Assembly: GCA_035627835.1 (NCBI GenBank)
Contig: DASPKX010000104.1
Location: 1-64,000 of the forward strand
DNA length: 64,000 bases
Direction: 5' to 3'
Source: DASPKX01 sp035627835
Lineage (GTDB): Bacteria > Verrucomicrobiota > Verrucomicrobiia > Limisphaerales > SXQI01
This document shows, one piece after another, positions 36,477 through 44,550 of this stretch. The position numbers and the translations under genes are program-made. How positions within the stretch are numbered: position 1 is the stretch's first letter; each line of letters begins with the position of its first letter. The notes beneath the pieces are model-generated. The model saw only the letters and a program-made list of their open reading frames with translations. It searched no databases and was not told the DNA's origin.

Positions 36477-38419
36477 ACCAACTCTTCCCATTGGAGGTTC
36501 TGCGACGGGGCAGCAAGACCGCAACTCCGCGGGTTGTGCCGCTCCGAGCCGGGCCACTCGTGATGGAGTTCGAAAGCGGCGGTTTGCGGTACATCCGCTA
36601 TCGTGATGTTGAGTTGATTCGGCGCGTTTACGCAGCGGTGAGGGATAGGAACTGGGGAACGGTTCCTGCCCGTGTTGAAGAGCTGGACATTCAGGCTGTG
36701 GATCGTTGTTTCCGTGTCGCTTTTGAATCGGTTCATCAGCAGGGCGAAATTGATTTCCGTTGGCGCGGCACGATTACTGGCTCAGCCGAGGGCATTGTCG
36801 ATTTCCACTTTCACGGACTCGCGCACAGCGAATTCCTTCGGAACCGCATCGGGTTTTGTGTGCTGCATCCCGCAGATTGCGCTGGGCGATCGTGCGAAGC
36901 GTTGAAGGTGAGCGGCGAGCTCGGGACCGGAAAGTTCCCGCTTACGATTGCGCCGCATTGCCCCTTCACTGACATCAAGGCGTTCACGCATGAACCAGCT
37001 CCTGGGGTGCAGGTGAAGGTTGAGTATGAAGGGGAAATCTTCGAGATGGAGGATCAACGCAACTGGCTGGATGCCTCCTTCAAAACCTATTGCACGCCGC
37101 TGCGGCTCCCCTTTCCCGCTTTGGTGCGCCGAGGAGAGCGCGTTGAGCAGCGTGTGACGGTTCAGTTGCTCGGCAACCCGGTGGAGATGGAGGCGTCCAC
37201 ATCAGCAGTGCAAAAATGTGTGGTGACAATCGATCCTGCGAGAGTTCGCACGAAATTTCCAAACTTCGGATTGGGGATGGCTTCCGACGGGGAGCCGCTC
37301 ACTGAAAAAGAGACGGAACTCATTGGAAAGCTGAAGCCAGCTCACTTGCGAGTCGAGCACACACCCTCTGAGGCGCGTTCAGAAGCAGCCTTGCAGCAAG
37401 CGGATCATGAAGCATTGGCGCTCGGCGCGGGGCTGGAGATCGCCTTGTTCTTGTCCGATGAGGTGGAGCACGAGCTTCAACAGGTCGCGACCACCGCGCT
37501 GAAGCTTCGCGCGCCCGTGAGACGGTGGCTGGTGTTCCATGTGCGGGAAAAGGTTCCTCCGCAAGGAGTGGTCGATTTGGCAAACGCCGAACTTCGGAGG
37601 ATCTCGCCGGATGCTCGCATTGGCAGCGGCACGAATGCGTATTTCACGGAGCTAAACCGGAGCAACTTGGACCCGGCGAAGCTCGACTTTGTTTGCTACT
37701 CGGCCAATCCGCAGGTGCATGCATTCGACGACGCAAGCCTGATGGAAACCTTGCCGATGATCCGCGCCACCGCGGAGAGCGCATGGCAATTGAGCAAGGG
37801 CAAGCCTGTTTGCATCACTCCGGTCACACTGAAAATGCGGTTTAATCCTGATGCGACAGGAGCCGTAGAGCCCCCGCGTCCGGGCGAACTTCCAGCGCCG
37901 GTGGACGCCAGACAAATGTCACTATTCGGAGCAGCGTGGGCTGTGGGAGCGATGAAGCACGCGCTCCAGGCTCCGATCGAGAGCGTGACGTGGTTCGAAA
38001 CAGTTGGCTGGCGAGGACTCATTGAGCGAGAGAAAGGCTCCCCGGAGCCAGCGCTATTCCCTTCGGCTCCTGGGGCTGTTTTTCCCGTGTTCCACGTCTT
38101 CAGGGCATTGGCTGGAGCCGAGGCGGTTCTCGAAACGAACAGTTCTGAGCCGCTGAAATTCGAAGCAGCCGCCGTGAAAGTGAATGGCAAAACGCGAACC
38201 CTGATCGCCAACTTGCGCAACGAAGCGGAAGTGGTGGAGGTCCAAGGGATTCCTTCTGAGCGGGTTCGCCTGAAAACGCTGGATGAGCGGACGGCGCTCG
38301 GCGCGATGTTTGATGTGGACACTTTCATTTCGAATGCGGGCGCTGGGCTGCAAGTCGAGGGTGGTGTCGCCCGACTACACTTGTTGCCTTACGCGGTGGC
38401 CCAACTGGATTGGGATTGA
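36473..38419 (+). CDS. Putative D-apionate lactonase-like protein
   Basis: 648 residues from the ATG at 36473, which overlaps the permease stop (ATGA). Recognised by recall of conserved stretches rather than a search: FLRNRIGFCVLHPADCAG, FEMEDQRNWLDASFKTYCTP and the N-terminal RAGPLVMEFESGGLRYIRY are like the D-apionate lactonase (ApnL) family, which opens D-apionolactone to D-apionate in apiose catabolism. A beta-rich N-terminal half is followed by a TIM-barrel-like half (~250-560). No signal peptide, so cytosolic. Next gene is a Gfo/Idh/MocA dehydrogenase of the type that makes apionolactone. Family assignment is probable, not certain. Confidence 0.55.
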   Translation: MNQLFPLEVLRRGSKTATPRVVPLRAGPLVMEFESGGLRYIRYRDVELIRRVYAAVRDRNWGTVPARVEELDIQAVDRCFRVAFESVHQQGEIDFRWRGTITGSAEGIVDFHFHGLAHSEFLRNRIGFCVLHPADCAGRSCEALKVSGELGTGKFPLTIAPHCPFTDIKAFTHEPAPGVQVKVEYEGEIFEMEDQRNWLDASFKTYCTPLRLPFPALVRRGERVEQRVTVQLLGNPVEMEASTSAVQKCVVTIDPARVRTKFPNFGLGMASDGEPLTEKETELIGKLKPAHLRVEHTPSEARSEAALQQADHEALALGAGLEIALFLSDEVEHELQQVATTALKLRAPVRRWLVFHVREKVPPQGVVDLANAELRRISPDARIGSGTNAYFTELNRSNLDPAKLDFVCYSANPQVHAFDDASLMETLPMIRATAESAWQLSKGKPVCITPVTLKMRFNPDATGAVEPPRPGELPAPVDARQMSLFGAAWAVGAMKHALQAPIESVTWFETVGWRGLIEREKGSPEPALFPSAPGAVFPVFHVFRALAGAEAVLETNSSEPLKFEAAAVKVNGKTRTLIANLRNEAEVVEVQGIPSERVRLKTLDERTALGAMFDVDTFISNAGAGLQVEGGVARLHLLPYAVAQLDWD

Positions 38420-38450
38420 CGCTGCGGGGGGTGAGCGAAGACTTCCTTCG

Positions 38451-39485
38451 ATGGCGACTGAAACAAAGCTGCGGTTTGGAACCTTAGGCGCTGGGTTTTG
38501 GGCTAATTACCAACTGGCTGCATGGAGCGAGGCTGGCGGCGCTGAATGCGTTGCCATTTACAATCGCACTAGGGCCAAGGCCGAGTCGCTGGCCGGGAAA
38601 TTTGGAATCCCAAGCGTCTATGACAACGCAGAGCGCCTCCTGGAAACGGAGCGCCTTGATTTTGTGGACATTATCACGGACGTGGAGACGCATCCAAAGT
38701 TCGTGCTGATGGCGATTGAGCGCGGAATTCCCGCCATTTGCCAGAAGCCGATGGCCCCCACGTTCAGCGTGGCGCAGGAGATGGTCGAAGCCAGCAGGAC
38801 GCAGAAAGTTCCTTTCTTCATTCACGAGAACTGGCGCTGGCAGCGGCCGATCCAGGAACTGAAGCAGGTTCTAACAAGCGGGATGATCGGGCAGCCCTTC
38901 CGCGCGCGCATTCGGATGGTCTCCGGCTTTAAAGTTTTCGAGAACCAGCCGTTCCTGGCTGAGCTGGAGCGATTCATTCTCACGGATATGGGAAGCCATG
39001 TCCTCGATGTGGCGCGCTTCCTTTTCGGTGAAGCCGAGTCCGTCTATTGCCAAAGCGCGAAGGTGCACGAGAGCATCAAAGGTGAGGACGTCGCCACGGT
39101 CATTATGCCAATGGGGCCGAGTCGGACGACGGTCACGGTGGAGATGGGCTACCCGGGAAATTACGCGGAGCATGATCGTTTTCCGGAAACCTACATTGTT
39201 GTCGAAGGCTCAAAAGGCACTCTCGAGCTTGGGCCGGATTATTGGATTCGGGTAACGACTGCAGAGGGCACCCATGCGAAACGAACGCCGCCTCCGCGTT
39301 ATGCATGGGCGGATCCGCGCTATGACCTTGTCCACGCGAGCATCGTGCCTTGCAACGTGGATCTGCTCGCGGGCATCCGTGGTGAACGGCCAGCGCAAAC
39401 CACCGGTGAAGATAACCTCAAGACGACGAGACTTGTTTTCGCAGCCTATGACTCTGCCGAGAGAAACGCGGTTGTGCGCCTCTGA
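38451..39485 (+). CDS. Gfo/Idh/MocA dehydrogenase, possibly D-apiose dehydrogenase
   Basis: 344 residues from the ATG at 38451, 31 bases after the previous gene. Rossmann start KLRFGTLGAGFWANYQLAAW, then DIITDVETHP and the catalytic-Lys motif GIPAICQKPMAPT. The C-terminal part has DLVHASIVPCNVDLL and TTGEDNLKTTRLVFAAYDSA. Unlike the other three family members here it has no Tat leader, so it is cytosolic. Pairing with an ApnL-like lactonase suggests oxidation of D-apiose to D-apionolactone; the family is too broad for certainty from sequence alone. Confidence 0.6.
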   Translation: MATETKLRFGTLGAGFWANYQLAAWSEAGGAECVAIYNRTRAKAESLAGKFGIPSVYDNAERLLETERLDFVDIITDVETHPKFVLMAIERGIPAICQKPMAPTFSVAQEMVEASRTQKVPFFIHENWRWQRPIQELKQVLTSGMIGQPFRARIRMVSGFKVFENQPFLAELERFILTDMGSHVLDVARFLFGEAESVYCQSAKVHESIKGEDVATVIMPMGPSRTTVTVEMGYPGNYAEHDRFPETYIVVEGSKGTLELGPDYWIRVTTAEGTHAKRTPPPRYAWADPRYDLVHASIVPCNVDLLAGIRGERPAQTTGEDNLKTTRLVFAAYDSAERNAVVRL

Positions 39486-39494
39486 ACCAGCGGC

Positions 39495-40775
39495 TCAGAC
39501 TTTTGGTTCCCAGCCCGGACGGTAATCACGCTTCCAGAGCAGTTCCGCCTCGGCATCTTCTTTGATCCGGCGATCTTTCGGATTGAAGTGAATCGTGCGG
39601 CCGGTGCGGTACGCGATGTTGCCGAGATGGCAGAGCATGACGCTTTTTTGGCCATCCTCAATCTCAGCGTTCAACTTCGTTCCATTGCGGATCGCATCCA
39701 GGAAATTCTGGATATGAATCGCTTCACCACCTGGCCCATTCTGACGGGCAACCTCTTTGCCTTTGATGTCGTAGATGACGTAGTCCGTGCCGAAGTTCAC
39801 AAGGCTCCCACCCTCGCCATAAAATGCGACGAAGGGGAGCTTCTCATTCGAGCGCGGGTGGCAACTGCTGCTGTCCCAGATGCCGACAGAAGTCCCGAAG
39901 TCGTAAGTCGCGAGGATGGTGTCAGGCGTTTGTTGGTCGTCATCAAAATGATAGCGGCCTCCATTGCAGGTCACCTTCTGGGGGTATTCAACGCCGAGTC
40001 CCCAACGGATGAGGTCTAAAGCGTGGGGCCCATTGTTGGCAAGTTCACCGCCACCCCAGTGCCAACGCCAATGCCAGTTGTAATGGACGAGGTTATCCAC
40101 GTAAGGACGCTCAGGCGCGGGCCCTTGCCAGGCGCTGTAATCGAGACCCTCAGGAATTGGAGCTGGTTTGCCTCGGCCGATGGACCCGCGCTGGTTGTTG
40201 TACCAACCCCGCGCGGAAGTGACCCGTCCAATGGCGCCGGAGCGAAGCTTTTCCATTGCTTCAATGATCGCGGGCCAACTACGACGTTGGTTACCCATCT
40301 GAACCTTGCGGTTATTTTTTCGGGCTGCCTGCACCATCATTTCTGCCTCCCATGGATTATGACTCGCGGGCTTTTCCACGTAGACATGCTTCCCCGCGGA
40401 ACAGGCCAAGATGGTGGCTGGAGCGTGCCAGTGATTCGGCGCGGCGATGAACAGCGCGTCGATATCCTTGTCCTCGAGAACCTGCCGGACATCTTTGACC
40501 GCCTTGGGCGTTTTCTCCTGTTTTTCCGAGGTCGTCTTAACACCGCGCGCAAGGCGGCTGTCATCCACATCGCAAACATAGCCGACCTCAAGATTCTTGA
40601 GTGTGAGGCTGCTTCGAACATGATCGAGGCCGCGACCCAGCCCCATCACTCCAATGACGATTCTCTCACTGGGGCTTTGTGAGCGAAGGATTGCTGGCGC
40701 GCCAAACGCCGCGGCAAGAGCGGTGGCAGTGGCGGCGCGTTTGACAAAGCGGCGGCGAGTGATTGGGGCTTTCAT
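39495..40775 (-). CDS. Gfo/Idh/MocA-family oxidoreductase with Tat signal
   Basis: 426 residues. The leader ITRRRFVKRAATATALAAAF is a clear twin-arginine signal. Rossmann start IVIGVMGLGRGLDHV; catalytic region KHVYVEKPASHNPWEA. The C-terminal domain contains WHWRWHWGGGELANNGPHALDL, characteristic of the exported sub-family common in Verrucomicrobia. Substrate unknown. It converges on the preceding dehydrogenase with 9 bases between. Confidence 0.9.
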   Translation of the reverse strand: MKAPITRRRFVKRAATATALAAAFGAPAILRSQSPSERIVIGVMGLGRGLDHVRSSLTLKNLEVGYVCDVDDSRLARGVKTTSEKQEKTPKAVKDVRQVLEDKDIDALFIAAPNHWHAPATILACSAGKHVYVEKPASHNPWEAEMMVQAARKNNRKVQMGNQRRSWPAIIEAMEKLRSGAIGRVTSARGWYNNQRGSIGRGKPAPIPEGLDYSAWQGPAPERPYVDNLVHYNWHWRWHWGGGELANNGPHALDLIRWGLGVEYPQKVTCNGGRYHFDDDQQTPDTILATYDFGTSVGIWDSSSCHPRSNEKLPFVAFYGEGGSLVNFGTDYVIYDIKGKEVARQNGPGGEAIHIQNFLDAIRNGTKLNAEIEDGQKSVMLCHLGNIAYRTGRTIHFNPKDRRIKEDAEAELLWKRDYRPGWEPKV

Positions 40776-40878
40776 AGGCTCAGCAACATTTTGGTCGCTT
40801 CAGCTCCGAGCGGTCAAACGCAAAGCGCGGGTGGCGGTGTTTACTTTCGCAACCCCATTCGGTTGACTGGCGGCGGAA

Positions 40879-41724
40879 ATGAAGATCTACGCGACGATCA
40901 CGGTGATTGGCAAAGACAAGACAGGCGTTATCGCACGTATCACGAACTATTTGTTCGAGCAAAAAGCGAACATCGAAGCCTTGGAGGAGCAGGTCACGCG
41001 TGGGCAGTTCAGCATGATCCTGCAAGCGAGCTGGGAGCAGGAGCAACTGGATCGTGCGGGGATGGAGAGCGGTTTAGAGGCCGTTGGGCAGCAGCTCGGA
41101 ATGGAAACGAGCATTATGTTCACCGAACCGGGGCGGTTGCAGCGCATGGGAATCCTGGTGACAAAGGAGAGCCACTGCCTGGAAGCCATATTGCGCGCAG
41201 TGGCTCAAAAGGAGCTGGAGACTGAACCAGTTGTGGTCGTGAGCAACCGGCCCGAACTGCGCCCTTTGGCTGAGGGTGCGGGGCTGCCGTTCGAGCAGAT
41301 CGAATGGGAAGATCGGACCCGCGCTGAGGAACAGGCCATTCGGGTGCTCCAGAAGCATGGGGCGGATTTTGTGACGCTCGCCCGCTTTATGAAAATCCTG
41401 AGCCCCAACTTCGTTTGGCGGTACAAGAACAAAATCATCAACATTCATCCTTCGTTGCTCCCGAGTTTCCCTGGGCCACAGGCGTATCGTCAGGCGTACG
41501 AGCATGGCGTCAAAATCATCGGGGTGACCGCGCATTTCGTGAGCATGCACCTGGACGAAGGACCAATCATTGCGCAAAGCGCATTTGAAACGCGTCCGAA
41601 TATGACTCTTCGCGAGATTGTCGCCGAAGGCCAGCGCCTGGAAGCGGCCACCCTCCTGAAGGCCATTCAGCTCTACCTGGCTAAGCGGCTGGACGTCTAT
41701 TGGGGCGTGGTCAAAGAGGTTTAA
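40879..41724 (+). CDS. purU: Formyltetrahydrofolate deformylase PurU
   Basis: 281 residues, normal length. The N-terminal ACT domain (~1-80; ITVIGKDKTGVIARITNYLFE) precedes the formyltransferase-like hydrolase domain with the motif KIINIHPSLLPSFPGPQAY and the catalytic Asp in HLDEGPIIAQ; NIHPSLLPSF is diagnostic. It hydrolyses 10-formyl-THF to formate and THF, balancing one-carbon pools. Divergent from the oxidoreductase at 40775. Confidence 0.97.
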   Translation: MKIYATITVIGKDKTGVIARITNYLFEQKANIEALEEQVTRGQFSMILQASWEQEQLDRAGMESGLEAVGQQLGMETSIMFTEPGRLQRMGILVTKESHCLEAILRAVAQKELETEPVVVVSNRPELRPLAEGAGLPFEQIEWEDRTRAEEQAIRVLQKHGADFVTLARFMKILSPNFVWRYKNKIINIHPSLLPSFPGPQAYRQAYEHGVKIIGVTAHFVSMHLDEGPIIAQSAFETRPNMTLREIVAEGQRLEAATLLKAIQLYLAKRLDVYWGVVKEV

Positions 41725-41745
41725 CCTCTGTGTCGAGGTCGGCGT

Positions 41746-41759
41746 TTGACTTAAGTCAG
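41746..41759 (+). promoter_or_regulatory. FNR/Anr-type binding site before the cbb3 oxidase cluster
   Basis: TTGAC-TTAA-GTCAG fits the FNR box TTGAY-N4-RTCAA with one mismatch at the last base. It lies ~110 bp upstream of ccoI; a TTGTAA at 41776-41781 could be the -10 element. FNR-type control of cbb3 oxidase genes is the rule in many bacteria. Confidence 0.55.
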
Positions 41760-41854
41760 AACGAGTACTGGTTTGTTGTAACCAGCCAAAAACGGACAGG
41801 GATGAGCAAGGAATGTAAAGCGAGGAAACGTCAGGCGGGCGACGCTTTTCCTGC

Positions 41855-44377
41855 TTGGAACGGAACTCATCAGCCGACCTCTTAGACCAACCCGCAGCCT
41901 GGAGTGACCCAGCCATTGCGGGAGACTCTTCGGCTACCGCTGAACCGGCTCGCTGCTTTCATTGCGGCACCCGTTGCCGCGGGGAGGTCTTCACACTTTT
42001 AGAGAAGTCATTCTGCTGCCAGGGCTGCAAAACCGTTTTCGAGATCCTTTCCGAAAACGGGCTGAATGATTTTTACAGCCTGAGCGAGAACGCAGGCGTG
42101 AGGGTGAAACGAGCCACGCGCGCGGACCAGTTCTCCTATCTCGATGCCCCAGCGGTGCTGGAGCGTTTGGTGAATTTCACCAACGGCAAGCTCACGCGCA
42201 TCACCTTTCACATCCCGTCCATGCACTGCATCGCCTGTGTTTGGCTGCTGGAAAACCTCTTTCGCCTCAAGGCGGGCATTGGACAATCGCAGGTTAATTT
42301 TCCGCGCAAAGAGCTGTCGCTGAGCTTCGAGAACGAGAAGGTAAAACTCAGCGAGGTGGTTGGCCTGCTGGCGGCGCTCGGTTATGAGCCGGAACTGAAG
42401 TTTTCCGACCTGGAGAACCATGCGAAAAAGCCGGTGAATAGAAGGCTCTGGTTGCAAATGGGCATAGCTGGGTTCGCCTTCGGCAACATCATGCTGTTCA
42501 GCATCTCGGCTTACCTGGGCCTGGATAGCTTCAGCGGGCCGGGGTTCAAGAAACTGGTCGGCTACATAAGCCTGTTCCTCGCGCTACCGGTGGTGACGTA
42601 TAGCGCCTGGGATTATTGGCGTTCATCCATTATCAGCCTGAGGCAAAAGCTTCTGACGATCGATGTTCCGATCGCAGCGGGGATTCTCGCCATCTATGCG
42701 CAAAGCGCTTACGAGGTTTTGAGCGGAGTTGGTGAAGGTTACTTTGACTCTCTCTGCGGGCTGATTTTCTTCCTGCTGTGCGGGCGGTTGTTTCAACAAA
42801 AGACCTACGACCGGCTGGCGTTCGACCGTGACTACAAATCGTTTTTCCCACTGTCCGTCACACGCATCGCCCACGGGACCGAAGAAACCGCCGCTTTGGC
42901 CCAGGTGGAAACCGGCGACCATTTGCTGGTACGGAACGGCGAGTTGATTCCGGCTGATGCGCGCCTGGTGAGCGGCGCAGCAGTGATTGATTACAGCTTT
43001 GTGACGGGCGAATCAGAGCCGGTCGAGAAGCAAGCAGGCGATCATCTTTACGCCGGCGGCAGGCAAATGGGGGGAGCGATTGAAATTGAGACTGTGAAGG
43101 CGGTTTCACAGAGCTACCTGACTTCTCTTTGGAACCAGGAAGCTTTCCGCAAAGAGAACAGCGAGACGCTCGCGACGCTCACAAACATCTTTAGTGAGCG
43201 TTTCACCCGGATCGTCATCGCGATCGCCGCGGGAAGCGCGGTCTTTTGGTGGCCCACCAGCCCGGCTTTGGCGATCAAAGCATTCACGTCGGTCTTGATT
43301 GTCGCTTGCCCGTGCGCATTAGCGCTAGCCGCGCCCTTTACGCTCGGCACAGCGCTGCGGGCGCTCGGGAAGAGGAACATCTTTGTCAAAAGCCCCGTCG
43401 TTCTTGAGACCTTGGCGCGGGTGACTGCGGTCGTGTTCGACAAGACCGGGACGCTTACTGCGGCAGGAGCCGGCTCGATCCGTTTCGAAGGCAACGCTCT
43501 GAACGATCAGGAAAAGGGCTGGGTTTTCTCGTTGAGCAGACACTCGACGCATCCATACGCAGTCAGAATCAGTGAGGCGCTGGCGGAAGAACAATACCCG
43601 CAAGTGGTGCGCTCGTTCCTCGAAACGACCGGCTGCGGGATCGAGGCGAACATCGGATCCAATGAGATCTGGATGGGATCAGCAGCGTGGTTAGCGACGC
43701 GCAATGTTGCCGCTCCAAAAGGCGCCATGAAGGGAAGCCATGTCCACCTGGCTATTAACGGCACGTACCGTGGGTGCTTCGTGCTCGCCAGCGCTTTGCG
43801 CGAGGAAACCGAGCAACTCATTGGGTCTCTGCGAGCCAACCATCAACTCGCGCTCTTGAGCGGGGACAACGACAAGGACCGCGCCAAGTTTCAGGCTCTT
43901 TTCGGAACAGAATCTCGTCTGGCCTTCAACCAATCCCCTGTGGAGAAGCTCGCGTTCATTCGCTCCCTCCAGGGTGAAGGAAACACTGTGATGATGGTCG
44001 GCGACGGCTTGAATGACGCTGGCGCGCTTAAGCAGAGCGATGTGGGTGTGGCAGTGGTCGAGCGGATCAGCGCCTTCTCGCCCGCCAGCGATATCATTGT
44101 CGCCGCCGGTGCCGTGCCGAAGCTCGCAGCCGCCCTGAAGTTTTCAAAAGGAGCCGTGCGCATTGTGCGCGTGAGCTTCTTGATCTCCGGATTTTACAAC
44201 GTGATCGGCATTGCCATAGCGGCCAGCGGCAGTTTGTCGCCCATCGTGTGCGCCATCCTTATGCCGCTGAGTTCGGTGAGCGTCGTGGGATTTGCCTGCG
44301 GGGCAACAGCATGGCTGGGTAGGCGCTCCGGGCTGGGTGAACCTTCGCAGTTCCAAAGTAAGAACAAGCAACCATGA
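41855..44377 (+). CDS. ccoI: Copper-translocating P1B-type ATPase for cbb3 oxidase assembly
   Basis: 840 residues. No ATG or GTG is available between the upstream stop at 41816 and this TTG, so TTG is the probable start. A Cys-rich N-terminal domain (CFHCGTRC and CCQGCKTVFEIL, ~33-65) precedes one HMA domain with PSMHCIACVWLLEN. Eight transmembrane helices surround the metal site ACPCALALAAPF; DKTGTLTAAG carries the phosphorylated Asp and GDGLNDAGAL the hinge. CcoI exports Cu(I) for the CuB site of the cbb3 oxidase. Its stop overlaps ccoS. Position before, not after, the structural genes is uncommon. Confidence 0.95.
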   Translation: MERNSSADLLDQPAAWSDPAIAGDSSATAEPARCFHCGTRCRGEVFTLLEKSFCCQGCKTVFEILSENGLNDFYSLSENAGVRVKRATRADQFSYLDAPAVLERLVNFTNGKLTRITFHIPSMHCIACVWLLENLFRLKAGIGQSQVNFPRKELSLSFENEKVKLSEVVGLLAALGYEPELKFSDLENHAKKPVNRRLWLQMGIAGFAFGNIMLFSISAYLGLDSFSGPGFKKLVGYISLFLALPVVTYSAWDYWRSSIISLRQKLLTIDVPIAAGILAIYAQSAYEVLSGVGEGYFDSLCGLIFFLLCGRLFQQKTYDRLAFDRDYKSFFPLSVTRIAHGTEETAALAQVETGDHLLVRNGELIPADARLVSGAAVIDYSFVTGESEPVEKQAGDHLYAGGRQMGGAIEIETVKAVSQSYLTSLWNQEAFRKENSETLATLTNIFSERFTRIVIAIAAGSAVFWWPTSPALAIKAFTSVLIVACPCALALAAPFTLGTALRALGKRNIFVKSPVVLETLARVTAVVFDKTGTLTAAGAGSIRFEGNALNDQEKGWVFSLSRHSTHPYAVRISEALAEEQYPQVVRSFLETTGCGIEANIGSNEIWMGSAAWLATRNVAAPKGAMKGSHVHLAINGTYRGCFVLASALREETEQLIGSLRANHQLALLSGDNDKDRAKFQALFGTESRLAFNQSPVEKLAFIRSLQGEGNTVMMVGDGLNDAGALKQSDVGVAVVERISAFSPASDIIVAAGAVPKLAAALKFSKGAVRIVRVSFLISGFYNVIGIAIAASGSLSPIVCAILMPLSSVSVVGFACGATAWLGRRSGLGEPSQFQSKNKQP

Positions 44378-44550
44378 GCGTCATTTTTCTATTAATCCCG
44401 CTGAGCATCGTGCTCGCCGCCTGTTTCCTTGGGGCGTTTATCTGGGCGGTGAGGAGCGGCCAATACGAGGACACCTGCACACCATCAATGCGACTGCTGA
44501 CTGAAGAAAGAGCCGTGAAGAATTTCAAAGAGAAGGCTGAGCTACCATGA
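44374..44550 (+). CDS. ccoS: cbb3 oxidase maturation protein CcoS
   Basis: 58 residues. One transmembrane helix (FLLIPLSIVLAACFLGAFIWAV) followed by RSGQYED, the conserved CcoS signature. The ATG overlaps the ccoI stop (ATGA) and its own stop overlaps the ccoN start (ATGA). CcoS is needed for cofactor insertion into cbb3 oxidase. Confidence 0.92.
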   Translation: MSVIFLLIPLSIVLAACFLGAFIWAVRSGQYEDTCTPSMRLLTEERAVKNFKEKAELP

